In this document: piece after piece, positions 1-11,820 of the stretch
Layout: each line of letters starts with the position of its first letter
How positions within the stretch are numbered: the stretch's first letter is position 1
Assembly (NCBI GenBank): GCA_005406025.1
Contig: BGZK01000018.1
Coordinates: 62,001 to 126,000, forward strand
Origin: Eumeta japonica
Taxonomy: Eukaryota; Arthropoda; Insecta; Lepidoptera; Psychidae
Length of the DNA stretch: 64,000 nt
Reading direction: 5' to 3'
Position numbers and translations under genes: made by a program
Notes under the pieces: generated by a model
What the model saw: the letters and a program-made list of their open reading frames with translations, nothing else
Database searches by the model: none
What the model was told of the DNA's origin: nothing

Positions 1-1080
1 GGTTGAACACCTTACAAGTTATCGCACTTCATTTATTAAGATCGCTAAGAGAGTCTTAATCCAACTCTCAAGTTTCTTACATAGCCACGAGTGATATGCC
101 TTGCTCAATTTAGAAAAAGGCCGTAAATATATCATCTTTGATTGCAATCTCAACCATAACTAGCAATTCATAAAATAATCTAATATACCAAAATTTGAGA
201 TTTCATACATAAAACAAATTCACATTTACGATATAAAGGATGAATGTGTATCGTATAATGGTGCATTTATTGACAGAAAAGCTATTATTATGTGTATGAG
301 CATAGTTCACAATAACATATAGATGCCTACCGCTTTCAATTTTCAGTCCAAAACCCCAATTTTCCACTGTATTGATATTGCCATTTCCTTGTAGCGAGCC
401 AACTCCACTTACATCAACAACTACATTTCGTGGCCACCTTAATTTTGATCATTAGAACCGTCTAGATTATTTTAGACAGGCAGATGTGAGTGCATCACAC
501 TACGCACATGTGAGAGCGCGGGACGACAGCGCCCACGCGTTGATATGAAATCCAACATTTACATTTTCAATAAAGGTGTCGTTACACAGCGCCCCGCAAA
601 ACCGACAAAGCGACTGTTTCATTTCGAGGGTTGAAGCGATTCCTTTCTTTTGTGAAAATAGTATTGGGCCCGCGAAAGGCGGGCTCCGTGTAATGTAGGA
701 CGCTTATAGGAAACGCCTTATGCGCGACAACGGCGCGAAGACGGGGGGGCGGGCGCTCTGAAGCGGCGGAATAACGTTTCCCTTTTAAACATTCATGCTC
801 CCCACAAATCATGATAATTTGGCAGGGGAAATGCCGATGCCGTTCGCTTTTCGGCGAGCGCCGATCGCAATATACGCATATCGAAAACAATTTCTCTATC
901 GTAATATGCAAAACTGCTGAGGCTATGAGCGTGTTGTGCCAAACGTGAAATTATGTTAGCCAGACTATGCTCACTAAGTTCAGAAAGTGAAAGATTAGAC
1001 AGAATCGATAATAGAATCGCGACTTTGCCCGTGTGGTCTTAAAAATAAATTATTTCGCTGTACGTCTCATCACTGTCTAG
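1..1080. other. AT-rich spacer with one GC-rich island
   Basis: No coding region is supported here. About 490-860 is unusually GC-rich for this window (several CG-dense runs and a G7 tract near 745). The open frame on the minus strand through it has no domain signature and is probably a composition effect. The island could be regulatory DNA. Confidence 0.5.
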
Positions 1081-1084
1081 TGAT

Positions 1085-1475
1085 GAGCCTTGCTCATAGT
1101 CCTGATTTCGATCCCGAAATCGGTTTTTGATATCTTTCTTATCGATATCCATGCTCCTTCTTATTCTGATTCTGGTCCTGTTTCGAATCTCAGGCCTTTA
1201 GCGATTCCAATCCCGCTCCGACACTACTGTTGCTTTTGATTCCAAACTCAATCCAACTCTCAATGCTTATCTTAGTCCACCTCTTAATTCCGATTCTAAT
1301 AGCGTTTTCGATTTCAAACCTGGTGCCCATTACGTTATCACTCTAACTCGCGGCCTTGTCTCCGCCATTTGTTCAATTCCGAGTCTATTTCTGGTGTCAT
1401 CTCGATCGCGCTCTCGTCCCCTAACTCAATCAAAGTCCCGATATTGATCCCGTCCCCGATTGCGCTTTCAGTTAT
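1085..1475. repeat. Degenerate pyrimidine-rich hexamer-like repeat
   Basis: About 390 bp are built from loosely repeated words such as GATTCC, GATCCC, CTGATTC and CGATTTC, with an approximate 6-base rhythm and strong pyrimidine bias on the plus strand. There is no open frame. Similar words recur at about 9115-9215, 18940-19080, 34700-34870 and, as a clear tandem array, at 57985-58345. It looks like an old decayed simple repeat. Confidence 0.5.
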
Positions 1476-1638
1476 AAGACGCGAAGTTTATGCTGATTAG
1501 TTCAACTGAAATTTCGATAGACGAAGCAAAGGCATAACGTTTTACTTTTATGTATGTTATAAGCTTGGCCAAAAACTGCCACCCTTATTACTTTAGTTAT
1601 TCTACGTTAAACAGAACTAACAAATAGATAAACAATCA

Positions 1639-1924
1639 ATTGCAAGATCAACACCGTCGACAACATTTTTTTCTTATATGTATTTTGTAAATCATTACGA
1701 ATTATTGATGTAGTTAATTTACCGCATTAGGTTGGGTGAAATTTTTTTTGGATATTGTACACAAATCAAAAATGATTTTTCATGATATACATATAATAAT
1801 TAAATGTAGATAGAAATTAATGAAAAATTATTTTGAATTTGTATAGAAAAAAAAAATTTCCCTGACATAATGTAGTTAATTAACTACTTCAACAGTTATG
1901 TTGTCGACGATTTTATTTTGCAAT
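1639..1924. mobile_element. Foldback (MITE-like) element made of mariner-type ends
   Basis: An imperfect long inverted repeat. The inner arms are 1727-1797 and 1800-1870, beginning TTAGGTTGGG and ending CCCTGACATAA. Both resemble the 3' end of the mariner at 7781-9069, one in each orientation, so the core is two mariner ends placed head to head. Outer arms also pair: CGTCGACAACAT at 1655-1666 with its complement at 1898-1909, and ATTGCAA at 1639-1645 with its complement at 1918-1924. The left flank is about 33 nt longer than the right, so the arms are not perfectly symmetric. A 16-bp perfect palindrome lies at 1872-1887. No coding capacity. Confidence 0.6.
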
Positions 1925-2099
1925 ATATATACATACAAATTTCGGGGCTTCTGATCAAAAAACTGCGACAGTGATCTTGACGGTCCTCTCTTCCTAATCT
2001 AACCTAACACTACTTAAAGAATTCTGACGAGACCGAAACACGTGAAAATCTGAGGACGCAAGGTCAGGAATATATGGTAGATGCATTTACACCTCCCAA

Positions 2100-2893
2100 C
2101 AAAACTCTATCAATATTTGCTGAGTGGCTAAAGACATGTGTGCTCTACTAGCGTTATTAAGGTGAAAAACTACACCCTTTCTATTGATCAATTTCGGCAT
2201 ATTTTTCTTTACTTCTTAATTGAGCATTAAGAAGTAAAGAAAAATATGCTTTCGCTTTAAAATTGATGGCTTTGCCCGGCGGTAAAAGATCATAATGAAT
2301 AATGTCCTTCCAACCCATACACATAGCATCACCTTATTTCGAGTTATTCCGGGTTTCACTATAGTCTGTGGAACTTGCTTGCCTTTTCACCATGATCTTT
2401 TCCTCAAGTTCTTGTCGTAAGTGTCGTAGGATCTTTTATCACCAGTGATCAATCTTCTCAAAAATGGTTCGGTTTTATTACGTTTCAATAGAGAATCAGA
2501 AATAAGCAAACGATTCATTAGATTTCTTTTTGTGAGTTCCTGTGGGACTCAAGTATCGAGCTTTTTTGTATATTCAGCATTTTTAAAATGGGTCATAACT
2601 GTTTTGTGGTCAATTCGTTGCTCTTCAGCTATGCCGTAAGAAGTGATGTACCGATCTCGGTTAACTTTTTCTAAAATGGCATAGAATTCATCTGTAACAG
2701 GTCGACCAGAGTGAGGTTGATCTTTGACAACAAAATTACCGGACTCTAAACACTTGAACCAGTTTTGTGTTACCCTTACCGACACTGCATTAGGTCCATA
2801 AACGTCACAATTTTTTATTGCCGCTTGTGTCACATTTTTCCTTTTTCTAATAAAACTTAAAATGAATCGAATTTCTAAGTTAGATTCATTCAT
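2100..2893 (-). pseudogene. Mariner transposase pseudogene, copy 1
   Basis: Likely start is the ATG at 2891-2893, giving MNESNLEIRFIL, the usual mariner N-terminus. The helix-turn-helix DNA-binding half is readable: motifs HSGRPVTDE and SYGIAEE, then KKLDT. It then meets a TGA (2549-2551) where mariners normally have the Trp of the WVPHEL-type linker motif. Further on come the first catalytic Asp in ITGD, a second TGA (2387-2389) after RKRSW, and an altered region ending in an inverted duplication at 2198-2248. Normal transposases are about 345 residues, so this copy cannot make an active enzyme. Both TGA codons are shared with copy 2. Confidence 0.8.
2198..2248. repeat. Perfect 23-bp hairpin inside mariner copy 1
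   Basis: Arms 2198-2220 and 2226-2248 are exact reverse complements around a 5-base loop. Copy 2 has only one arm at the equivalent place, so the second arm was created in copy 1, replacing part of the transposase. Confidence 0.85.
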
Positions 2894-3062
2894 TTTGATG
2901 AACAGAAAAACAATAGAAAAATAGTGGGATATCGTTTTTGCATTTACTTTCTGTTTTTTAAATTTAATAGCATGAAAACTAGTCAGATACAAACATCACA
3001 ACCAAAAAAATTTTACACAACCTTTTAATTATTAAATACGAAAAAACTCTTTCCACGACTAG

Positions 3063-3650
3063 TGATTTGTTCGGTGTTCGATATTCGTGTTCGATGGATA
3101 TATAAACAAATAATTTAAAAAATTATTTCATTATTTCATTACAGTTTATTAAATATCATAAAACAACTCTGTATTTTGAATTGAATCCGTAACAACTCTC
3201 AACATGCGACATTTTTCCTCTAAAGTTCCTACTTAGGAGTTCCAGACGAACGTTTAATAATGTACATGAAGAATATTTAACCTTTTGACAGTCAAGTCTG
3301 CATTCAAAATACGTGTTCTTAGAGCCATCATTGTTTTATATGAATAAATCTGGTGAAGTGAAATGATAAAATAAATATTATAGATTTTTATTTCATTGTC
3401 AAAAAAATAACAGTTTAAAATCTGTAACGCAGGCGACATCGTTACCATGATTATGTTCTCTGGTATTCCTAAATGATATTTCCTATCACTATCATCATCT
3501 AAAATAAATAGCTCTCTTTCATCCTGCATTTCACACATTAACCTGATGTTCTCTCGTAAAGCCGAAAATATTAGCTTAACCTACAAATTCGGATAAAGCC
3601 TAAGGCGAGTTTTTTTTTCGTATACGGGAAGTGTAAATTAAGAAATCTCG
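3063..3650. other. Spacer, nothing recognised
   Basis: AT-rich sequence. A 94-codon open frame on the minus strand (3254-3538) has no recognisable domain and no splice context that would make it convincing. Confidence 0.4.
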
Positions 3651-3660
3651 ATAAGTCTCG

Positions 3661-3731
3661 ATAATATTTGAGAATCATATACCACTTATTGTTATATAAC
3701 AATAAGTGGTATATGATTCACAAATATTATC
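3661..3731. repeat. Long palindrome with a 48-bp perfect core
   Basis: 3672-3719 is a perfect palindrome centred on TTATATAA. One mismatch further out it continues as AATATTTG / CAAATATT arms. No loop remains at the centre, so the DNA could extrude a cruciform. Flanking CTCGATAA words are tandemly doubled on the left. It may be a tiny foldback element. Confidence 0.8.
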
Positions 3732-3739
3732 TTATTCGA

Positions 3740-6700
3740 CATTTACCACCGAGAATTTTTACCATTTTTAGAAAAACTTAGATAACCATATGACAGAATT
3801 ATTTAAAGTTTGATACAAAATTGCGTAACTTGATCAATACGTTTGTTGACAGTTAGTATCACTATAGCAGTATTTTGATGTGAAGCACCTATTGGCGCGC
3901 TTTGACGAGAGCGTAAGGGCAAACGGCATGACACTCACTTATGTCGTCATACCCTCTCTCCGCCGCCGCCCTCTACTGCCTTGTGTGCGCGAGGCACGTG
4001 TGTCATATACATCGTTCATGCTCTGTGGTCTTGTATTATAGTCGATATATTATATTATTCCGATAAGTATAATAACAAACAATGTATGTAATAACAGAAG
4101 TCTATATATTTACTCATTTTACTCTATATTTGTTTACTATTTATTTCATTAGTTAATTATAAATTCTTTCAATAACTGTCAATTTCAGTGTTTCTCATTT
4201 TCCGTACCGTGGCATTCTCTTATGTTTTCTAATAAATCAATACCTAATATAAAAGTGTATAATATAATGAGAAAATACAGAATACTGAACTTATAAATAT
4301 CACAAAACTACAAGGAACTTAATAAAACTTGAAAGAATAGTACGAGAATATCGTATATTTTTGTGCATTAACTCAATTATTAGTGCACAAAAACTACATT
4401 AAAATTAGACTTTGCACAAAGTCTACAAAAGAAATTTAGATAAACACGGAAAATTATAATTAATTAAAGGTTCACAATGCTTATTTAATCAATTTTTTAT
4501 TTGGAATCGGTGCCAGATAATGCTAGTTAACATTTTATTTCTGTAAAATTTTACTTTTTATTTATACTTACGCATATTTTAATTATTAATAAGATTAGTA
4601 ACAATGGAGATTACTAACAATTATGGCTAGCTTTACCAATGAACGGAAATGCAGTAAAAGTAAGCTTTAAGACTCAGGTTTTACGCGAGTTTGACCTGTG
4701 CAGTGGCTTAGGTGCGCTTTCATTAAATTTACTGCAATTGCATTTAGAGACTGGATAAAGACGATGCGGTTAAATAGGTGCCACAATACGACCCGAAAAA
4801 AAATATTACAAAAATAGTCATAATTTCTGATAATATTAGGTATTTTCAAATAAATTTAAATTAAAATTAATAAACGACTGCAAACGATTTGCAAAAAATA
4901 ATTTGTATTTGAATTCTAAAATTAATAATGTAGAATGGTCTTATAATAAAGCATACTTTCCATTGACGCGAAAAAAAATCGGAAAGATATATAATCACAA
5001 CAATTGATAATATGTATCACATTAAATCTAGGAAGTCCTAACCAAGTTCTGGGTAATAAGATTAATACAAAAACTTAACTGACAGCAAAAATCTAATGGC
5101 TTTATAAATACTTACATTCATATTCTTATCAAAATTTGATCTTTATACGTATATAATTATCGGCCTATATCATAGAGGTATAAGCTGCCACGACTTAGAT
5201 CGTTTCATTTACACAAAGCCTGCATTGTAGGTCGCACGAAGTTGGTCAGCTGTGAGCGCTTGTGGTCTGAAATTTATATTAATTTCCTGTTCGGGCGCAT
5301 ACAGCACACCCGAGCCCGCACGGTCGGCGCCGCGCGCACTGCGTCAGTGCAGCCGACCGAGCTTTTGAAACCGTGTTGCATTAATTATTTAATGATAATA
5401 AGGCCACAGAAAAAAAATTCAATGACACATTTAAAAGACACAGTTCTTTGACTGGTATGTGGAAGTTTGATAATAATTAAAATATTTTGTAAACTTCCCG
5501 TTTAAGTGAAATCTCGATAATTATAAATGTTCTCTCAACGGTGTGTGATAGTGAAATTAATAAGTTTTCGTGACTTACTAATTTCAGTCTCACACATCGT
5601 AAAAGAGGATTGAATGAAACAAATACAATAGAAAACCCAAAGAATGTGTGTGTGTGTGTGTGTGCAATTTATTCATGATAGAAATGAATCTTCAGAAAAG
5701 TCATCTACGAGAGAATGAGATGAATATAGAGTATCAAGAGTACGATGGTTGTAAGATTTATATTTTTATAATGTTTTTACCAAGTTAAAAAGTTGTTTTA
5801 AATTTTAATGAGGTTACACATGTGATCTATGAGCAATAAGAAATAAGAATGGAAGTTATTGTTTAGAAATTATTAAAGTACTATTTTATACTAAAAAAGG
5901 ATTAAAAATATTAGTAAACATTCAAATGCAATACAGATATACCTGTTGTACTATATTCACTATAAAATGCTTTCTTTCTGCCAAGGTTTGGCAATATGCA
6001 GGCTTACACATATGTACTTACACACATAAAGTGCTCTGATGAGAGCAAATATTAGACAGTGCAATATGTAGATACACACCGACGCTTGCTCTCTTAACCT
6101 AGGCAATGTACAGGCGCACATAAAAATGCAATGATTAGTAAACAAGGGTGGGGAGGCTACGAATGTATTCTATCTCATTCTCTAGCTAACTGAATTCTAT
6201 ATATTTTTACGTTCGTCTCTATCGTGACGCATTTTCGTTTCACTTCTACAATACGTACGTACTAACGTTTCCGGCTAAACTACAAATCCACTCATCCTTT
6301 ACAATGATAATTTGTAAATAAATAAAAAAAAACTTTGTTTTAGTAATCTTAAGACGATTCGAACTTAACAGGATATGGCTATTTTAACATAATATGATTG
6401 ATCAATTATTATAAATATTATGAAATAAACAAAGTTCCGGCTGCAAACTGTTTGCAATTATTAAAAGCAATAAATCGCTAAGATCAATAATAGAGTTTTA
6501 TGAAAACGGCTGATCTTATTTTAATGTGATATAAAATTATTATTTCAGTTATTATATTTCTGTAAATTCTATTGAAACTTTTAAAAAATATTTTGATATC
6601 AAAACTCCGCAATAATTAATTGAATAAGGTAGGTAATGAAAATAAAGTAAGAACGATAAGTTTAATCTTTCTCGGCTTAAAACTATATGCATATAACAAA

Positions 6701-7780
6701 TAGGCAGGTAGATACTTATTTTTCCGACACTGGCAATCACTAATATCGATTCACTTTACTTTTCTTTTCGAAAGTCTGGAAACAAATTCAGTCACTTGCC
6801 AACACTAATACCGATTCACTTTTCTTTATGAAATTCCAGAAAGAAATGAGTAACGATTATCCTTGACATTTGTATTTATATTGGTGAAGAATCAAACACG
6901 TTCATGCAAGATTGCAAGCACATACACCACAAGTCGTATTAATTTGCACGTCTGAACAAACGTTGCGGACGGGACAGCGGCCGGCGCGGCAACGACAAGT
7001 CCCGACGCGTTGTACTCAATTTGGAATATACAAGTTTTTACAAGTAACAATCGCTGAGTTTCTTAAAATATTATCTACCTATATTGATAAAAGAAGTCAA
7101 GTCAACGTTTTAGTTCTTCACTATCGAAACCAAATTAATTTTCATGCACCCCCGCTTACGGTTGTCGACCTCCATTTTTTATTACGCCCAACGTAGACCC
7201 CCGTTGAGTCTCCCGTGGACCCCTTGGGGTCCACCTGGACCACTTTGGGAAATACAGGTTTACACAAATATGCAGTTACGATTACTCTGTGAACAGTTAA
7301 TGATTTTTCTTAATTTCCTAATTTAGACTATCGTTTAAGAGATCTTCTTAAGTCACGATCACGTTTGCTAATTAGCGAAAACGGTAGTAAATTGCTATTT
7401 ATTTACTGTTGTTTATTTCTAACTATTTAAAGGCTATGCTTATATGACCATTTGTATGTCGCCCCATCAGATCAATATTACATTTTTTAAGATAACAATT
7501 TTTTTAATAACTTTTCTTTAGACGCTATTCTTTACTTTTGATGGGAAATAATTAAAACTTTAACAGTACCGGAAGTTGCGGTATAGTCTGTTTGTGCAGT
7601 CAGCGTATTATGGGCATTGTGTGATTTGCTACAGAATGGCTCAATATTTTGAACTAAGTGAAATAACTAAGAATAGCTATAGTCCATTTTAATAATTAGA
7701 TGTGCCCTGCTTCTCCTCCGGTTAACATTTAATAAATTCCTTCATTTTTTTTATATTGAACATTATCTTTTCACATTGTA
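3740..7780. other. Spacer with GC islands and simple repeats
   Basis: No supported gene. GC-rich islands at about 3890-4010, 5210-5365 and 6955-7020; the second contains the inverted repeat GCACT-GCGTC-AGTGC. A (TG)n microsatellite lies at about 5646-5664. The rest is AT-rich. Short open frames across the islands lack domain signatures. Confidence 0.45.
6725..6846 (+). repeat. Diverged ~65-bp tandem duplication
   Basis: Two adjacent segments share the order CACT(T/G)GC-CAA, ACTAATA, CGATTCACTTT, TTTCTTT, GAAA and CAGA/CTGG blocks. The second copy begins near 6793. Non-coding. Confidence 0.55.
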
Positions 7781-9069
7781 TTAGGTCGAGGAAAAAGGTT
7801 TTTCGTATTTAATAAGGAGAAAGTTGCAGTGAAATCGCCGTTGTTTGCATATAGTTAGTATTGAAATCACTAAATAGATGACATTCAAAAAAAAAAGAAA
7901 AATAGATGACATTAAAAAAAGTAAAAGCGTTGTTCTGCCATTTTTCTATTGTTTTCCTATCCACCAAAATGAATGAATCTAATGTTGATATTCGTTACAT
8001 TTCGAAATTTTATTACATAAAAGGGAAAATGCGACACAAGCCGCAATAAACATTTGTGATGTTTATGGAGATAATGCAGTGTCGGTAAGGGTAGCACAAA
8101 ACTACTTCAAGCGTTTTTAGTCCAGTAAATTTGATGTCAAAAATGAACCTCTGCTCTGATCGACCTGTTACAGATGAATTCTATGCCATTTTAGAAAAAG
8201 TAAACCAAGATCAGTACATCACTTCTTACGGCATAGCTGAAGAGCTGCGAATTGACCACAAGACAGTTATGACTATTTTAAAAATGCTGAATATACAAAA
8301 AAGCTCGATACTTGAGTCCCACAGGAACTCACAAAAAGAAATCTAATGAATCGTGTGCTTATTTCTGATTCTCTATTGAAACGTAATAAAACCGAACCAT
8401 TTTTGATAAGATTGATCACTGGTGATAAAAGATCCTACGACACTTACGACAAGAACTTGAGAAAAAAGATCATGGTGAAAAGGCAAGCAAGTTCCACAGA
8501 CTATAGCGAAACCCGGAATAACTCGAAATAAGGTGATGCTATGTGTATGGGTTGGAAGGACATTATTCATTATGACCTTTTACCGCCGGGCAAAACCATC
8601 AATTGGAATTTCTACTGCCAACAGCTGATTAGACTCTATCAAGAAGTTAAGAAAAAAACGACCGAAATTGATCAACAGAAAGGGTGTGGTTTTTCAAAAT
8701 GATAACGCCAGACCACACACATCTTTAGCCACTCAGCAATTATTGAGAAAGTTTAGTTGAGAAGTATTAATGCATTCATCATATAGCCTTAATCTTGAAC
8801 CCTTAGATTTTCCATCTAGAGACCATATTGGTCTCTTCAGAATTCTTATGTTAGGTTAATTTAACATCAATAGAGGTTTTCCAAAAGTATTTCTCTAAAT
8901 AAATCCCTAATTTTTTTACAGCAATGGACTTATGTCACTGCCTACAAAATGGCAATAGATTGTTGAACAAACTGGAATATACATTTTATCATTAAATGTA
9001 AATAAAATGTGATGAAAAATTATCGTGAATTTGCATGTAAAATACGAAAATACATTTTTCCCGACCTTA
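7781..9069 (+). mobile_element. Degraded mariner element, copy 2, full length
   Basis: About 1289 bp, the normal mariner size. The 5' end TTAGGTCGAG and the 3' end CGACCTTA form terminal inverted repeats of roughly 30 bp with several mismatches, flanked by TA at 7779-7780 and 9070-9071. A short internal duplication (AAATAGATGACATT twice, 7871-7922) precedes the transposase region. The element is full length but dead because its transposase is interrupted many times. Confidence 0.85.
7969..8870 (+). pseudogene. Mariner transposase pseudogene, copy 2
   Basis: Starts at the MNESN-type ATG near 7969. The DNA-binding region is frameshifted early but PVTDEFYAILEKV and SYGIAEE are clear at about 8161-8240. 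Catalytic landmarks follow: ITGD at about 8420, NDNARPHTS at about 8700, then LD after 34 residues, which fits the mariner DD34D triad. Interruptions include TGA at 8313-8315, TGA at 8476-8478, a one-base length change in an A run just before the latter, and further stops near 8630 and 8757. It shares the first two TGA codons with copy 1, so both probably descend from one already defective copy moved in trans, or the codons decayed before both insertions. Confidence 0.8.
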
Positions 9070-9566
9070 TATATAAATAATTAGTAACTATCTGAGCTTT
9101 CAGCCTCACCCTAAAAAAACACATTCTTTAATTTTTGTTTCTATTTCAACCTCAATTCCGATCTCTACCTACATTATTATACCATTAAGTTCCAACATGG
9201 ATTATTGACCGAACACAAGTCTCATCCCATTCAATTAACAACTACCAGGTAATCTCATTTTTCGAACATGCTACAGCGAGATAAATGGCTGCTCGTAGAT
9301 CATCCTCGGCCAGTCGTCTTACGGCAATACTACCCGGACTCCAGCGCGCGTAGTGTCGACTCTTTAATGCCCGGCCGTAAACTAACAAGCCAACTTTTAT
9401 CTTCGCCGCAGTTGTGCGCGGAGCCGGCGCGCCGCAATCTGCTGCATAGCATTAATGAAACTTGCCGAGTCTTTTGTTACATTTTCAAGCGAAGAATAAG
9501 ATTCGACTAATCGGTCTTCCAGGGGCGGATCAAATTGTAGCATATTTCAAATATGTAAAATAAGGT

Positions 9567-9612
9567 CTTCACTCCATTACTGAAGCACGCCCTCCTACAG
9601 TCTTTTTATGTC
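9567..9612. repeat. Dispersed repeat, copy also at 16465-16512
   Basis: CCATTACTGA followed by a pattern like ACGCCCTCC, then TCTTTTTAT, occurs here and with a few changes at 16465-16512. The second site is followed by CACGTTGACCCAGCACGGATT, which has a relative at 15205-15228. These look like untranslated tails of a LINE family. Confidence 0.45.
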
Positions 9613-11744
9613 AAATCTAGAGGCTCAAACGTTAAGTCGTCTATGCTGATTTAGTGCAGATTAGGGGCTGTTAGCGTTGTCATCAATACGGTAATGTCCG
9701 AAGTGAAATATCACAGGTCAATTCGCCCGTGGCCTGAATTAAACCATGTACCTCCTGATTCGAAGGAAATATACTTACCATTCTAAATTAACTGTGCCCA
9801 CGGTTTCGCTCACGTGGAATTCGGTCTGTCATACAAAGTTTTTATTGCAACCACCCCCCTCATACCTAAACCTCACCTCATCGCGCTACTGTAACTTCTC
9901 AGGCTTGATATTTAAATAAGAACAACTTTTTTCCTAATATACGATTTAAAAGAAATACAGATTATGTTCTGCTTCAAGCCGAGTTCCATCTATCAATAAA
10001 AACCGCATCTGTTCAACAATTTCACATATGGGAGCTAAATCACAGACGAAGAAAGACTGTAAAATCATTGTTTTTTTTCTTATAGAACTATACTCTTGTC
10101 GTCTTTCTCCATTTTCCATACTAAGCAGTAATACAAGTATTAGTAGCGTATCAATGAGAGATAGACTTGCACGGTTTTTTTTTTCATACTAAGTTTATTC
10201 AAAATTTTGTCGTTATACGCCGATATACTTTTTATTATTCTATAAAGCGCATTAACTAAACCTATGCAAGTTGGTCAATCATTCAATATTATATTTAACA
10301 AGAACTCTATTTGTAATTTAGTTTTTTTTTGTGTTGTCGTGAGAATAACAATATTAAAATCGGACAAACATACGACACGGAGTAAGTCAAGCCGTACATC
10401 ACATTTTGTAATATAGATTTATATAATAATAGAACAATAAGACATCTAGGCACTTCTATAGTGTGAGATTTTACTTGGCTGAAATTCAACATCAAAAGCT
10501 GGCCTACGCTTGCACTCGCATGCAGCATGCAACCTGGTGTACGCCACATCCGCCGCAACATGGTGAGGTGGTTGCACTTGCCCAGGTGTTTGATGTCTGT
10601 CAATCCTTTCGAATCAAAATTCACATTTGGCGTGATTTATTAACCTTGTAAAAATAGTTGATTCGGTTATCTAGTAAAACACTTTCACTCAAATAACATT
10701 TATAATTTCCAATAAACAGTTACATCGAGAAATTGTAAACTGTTTGATTTTCGTAATACCAATAAGCTCGTTCTCTTTAACAATATTCATGAGCTAACAA
10801 CCAAAATCTGATAACTAACAGTCTCATAATGTAATTAAATATTAACTTGGCTTGAATAACTAAGCCTGTCACTAAACGCTTTGTAGTAAATTAATATCAT
10901 GCGTGTACATTATTAGACAGTGTTGTCTTAAACCAGACAGACCTCTTGCAATTAGTAACGCTTCAAAGGGATGAAAATAAATGAACGTTAATCCGCATTC
11001 GGCTTCGCTCGGGGTAAAACAAATTTCATGTTCCAATACGTATCCCGATTTCTATCCATATCATCGAATACCAGATCGAAAAAAAATAAGAGTTCAAAAT
11101 TTTATTCTTCCTTATAATGGAAATTTAAAATTTAAATTTCTTCTATAGAAAACTTAAATTCGCTAATTATGCTCAACAGCTTTGAGAGAAGGGAATATAT
11201 TTAGGTACGTAACTGATAAAAAAAGGATATATTCGCATATCACAAAAGAACTTCCTAAAACAAGCGATATTACTGTAAGAAAAATTTAAAATCACAGGAA
11301 AAGAAAACAAGGAAAAAAAGCATTTATTACATTTTCGTTCAAAATAATAGGCCCCATTTAGTCTTGTTTAAATCGGAAGGTATAGGAATCTGGAACGTTA
11401 TACACAAAGCCGAAACCTTTGCAAAGGATTACGAGCAGACGATCACCTTCGATCGGTGAGTATCGCGAAACCTACACGCGAATAAACGATACCCGAGGAA
11501 TAACCTGTATAAGTAACAGCTTAAACTTTACGCTCGCACGGCGGCCAGCGGCTCCGGTGTAACTCGGGCTGCGCCCGCCGCCTTTACGAGCGACGTGAAC
11601 GGCCCGCGCCGGCGCACGCCGCGGCGAGTCATTACGAGATTATCCGCATACGTTGGTTGTTACGTGCTGTTACATTCACGTTAACTCTTGCTATTTGGCG
11701 ATACTGTCGCCTTGAAGGGGAGAAATCTATCATCTTATTATTCA

Positions 11745-11820
11745 CCGTTTTGAGGGTTCCCTATACAAAAGGTACCAACGGGACCCTCTTTCTAAGCCTA
11801 CCCCGTCTGTCCGACTCTCT
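11745..11820 (-). repeat. GACAGACGGA / GGAACCCT repeat, copy 1
   Basis: Read on the minus strand it has the order AGTCGGACAGACGG, then AGGGTCCC, then AGGGAACCCT. Related copies sit at 41694-41774, 53971-54050 and 57129-57200. I recognise this arrangement as a common dispersed repeat of moth and butterfly genomes; family name unknown. Confidence 0.45.

Larger units (their letters stand above)
1975..3062 (-). mobile_element. Degraded mariner element, copy 1
   Basis: Aligns by eye over most of its length with the mariner at 7781-9069 in opposite orientation. The 5' terminal inverted repeat is at about 3030-3062 on the minus strand and matches the other copy's first ~32 bases apart from a few changes. 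Similarity continues to about 1990. The extreme 3' end is not separable from the adjacent foldback element at 1639-1924. Mariners of the IS630/Tc1/mariner superfamily move by cut-and-paste into TA sites. Confidence 0.75.

Noticed and set aside
3057..3072. GACTAGTGATTTGTT resembles the mature miR-7 sequence
   Set aside because: It is the terminal repeat of mariner copy 1 and its flank, the match is partial and no hairpin precursor forms around it.
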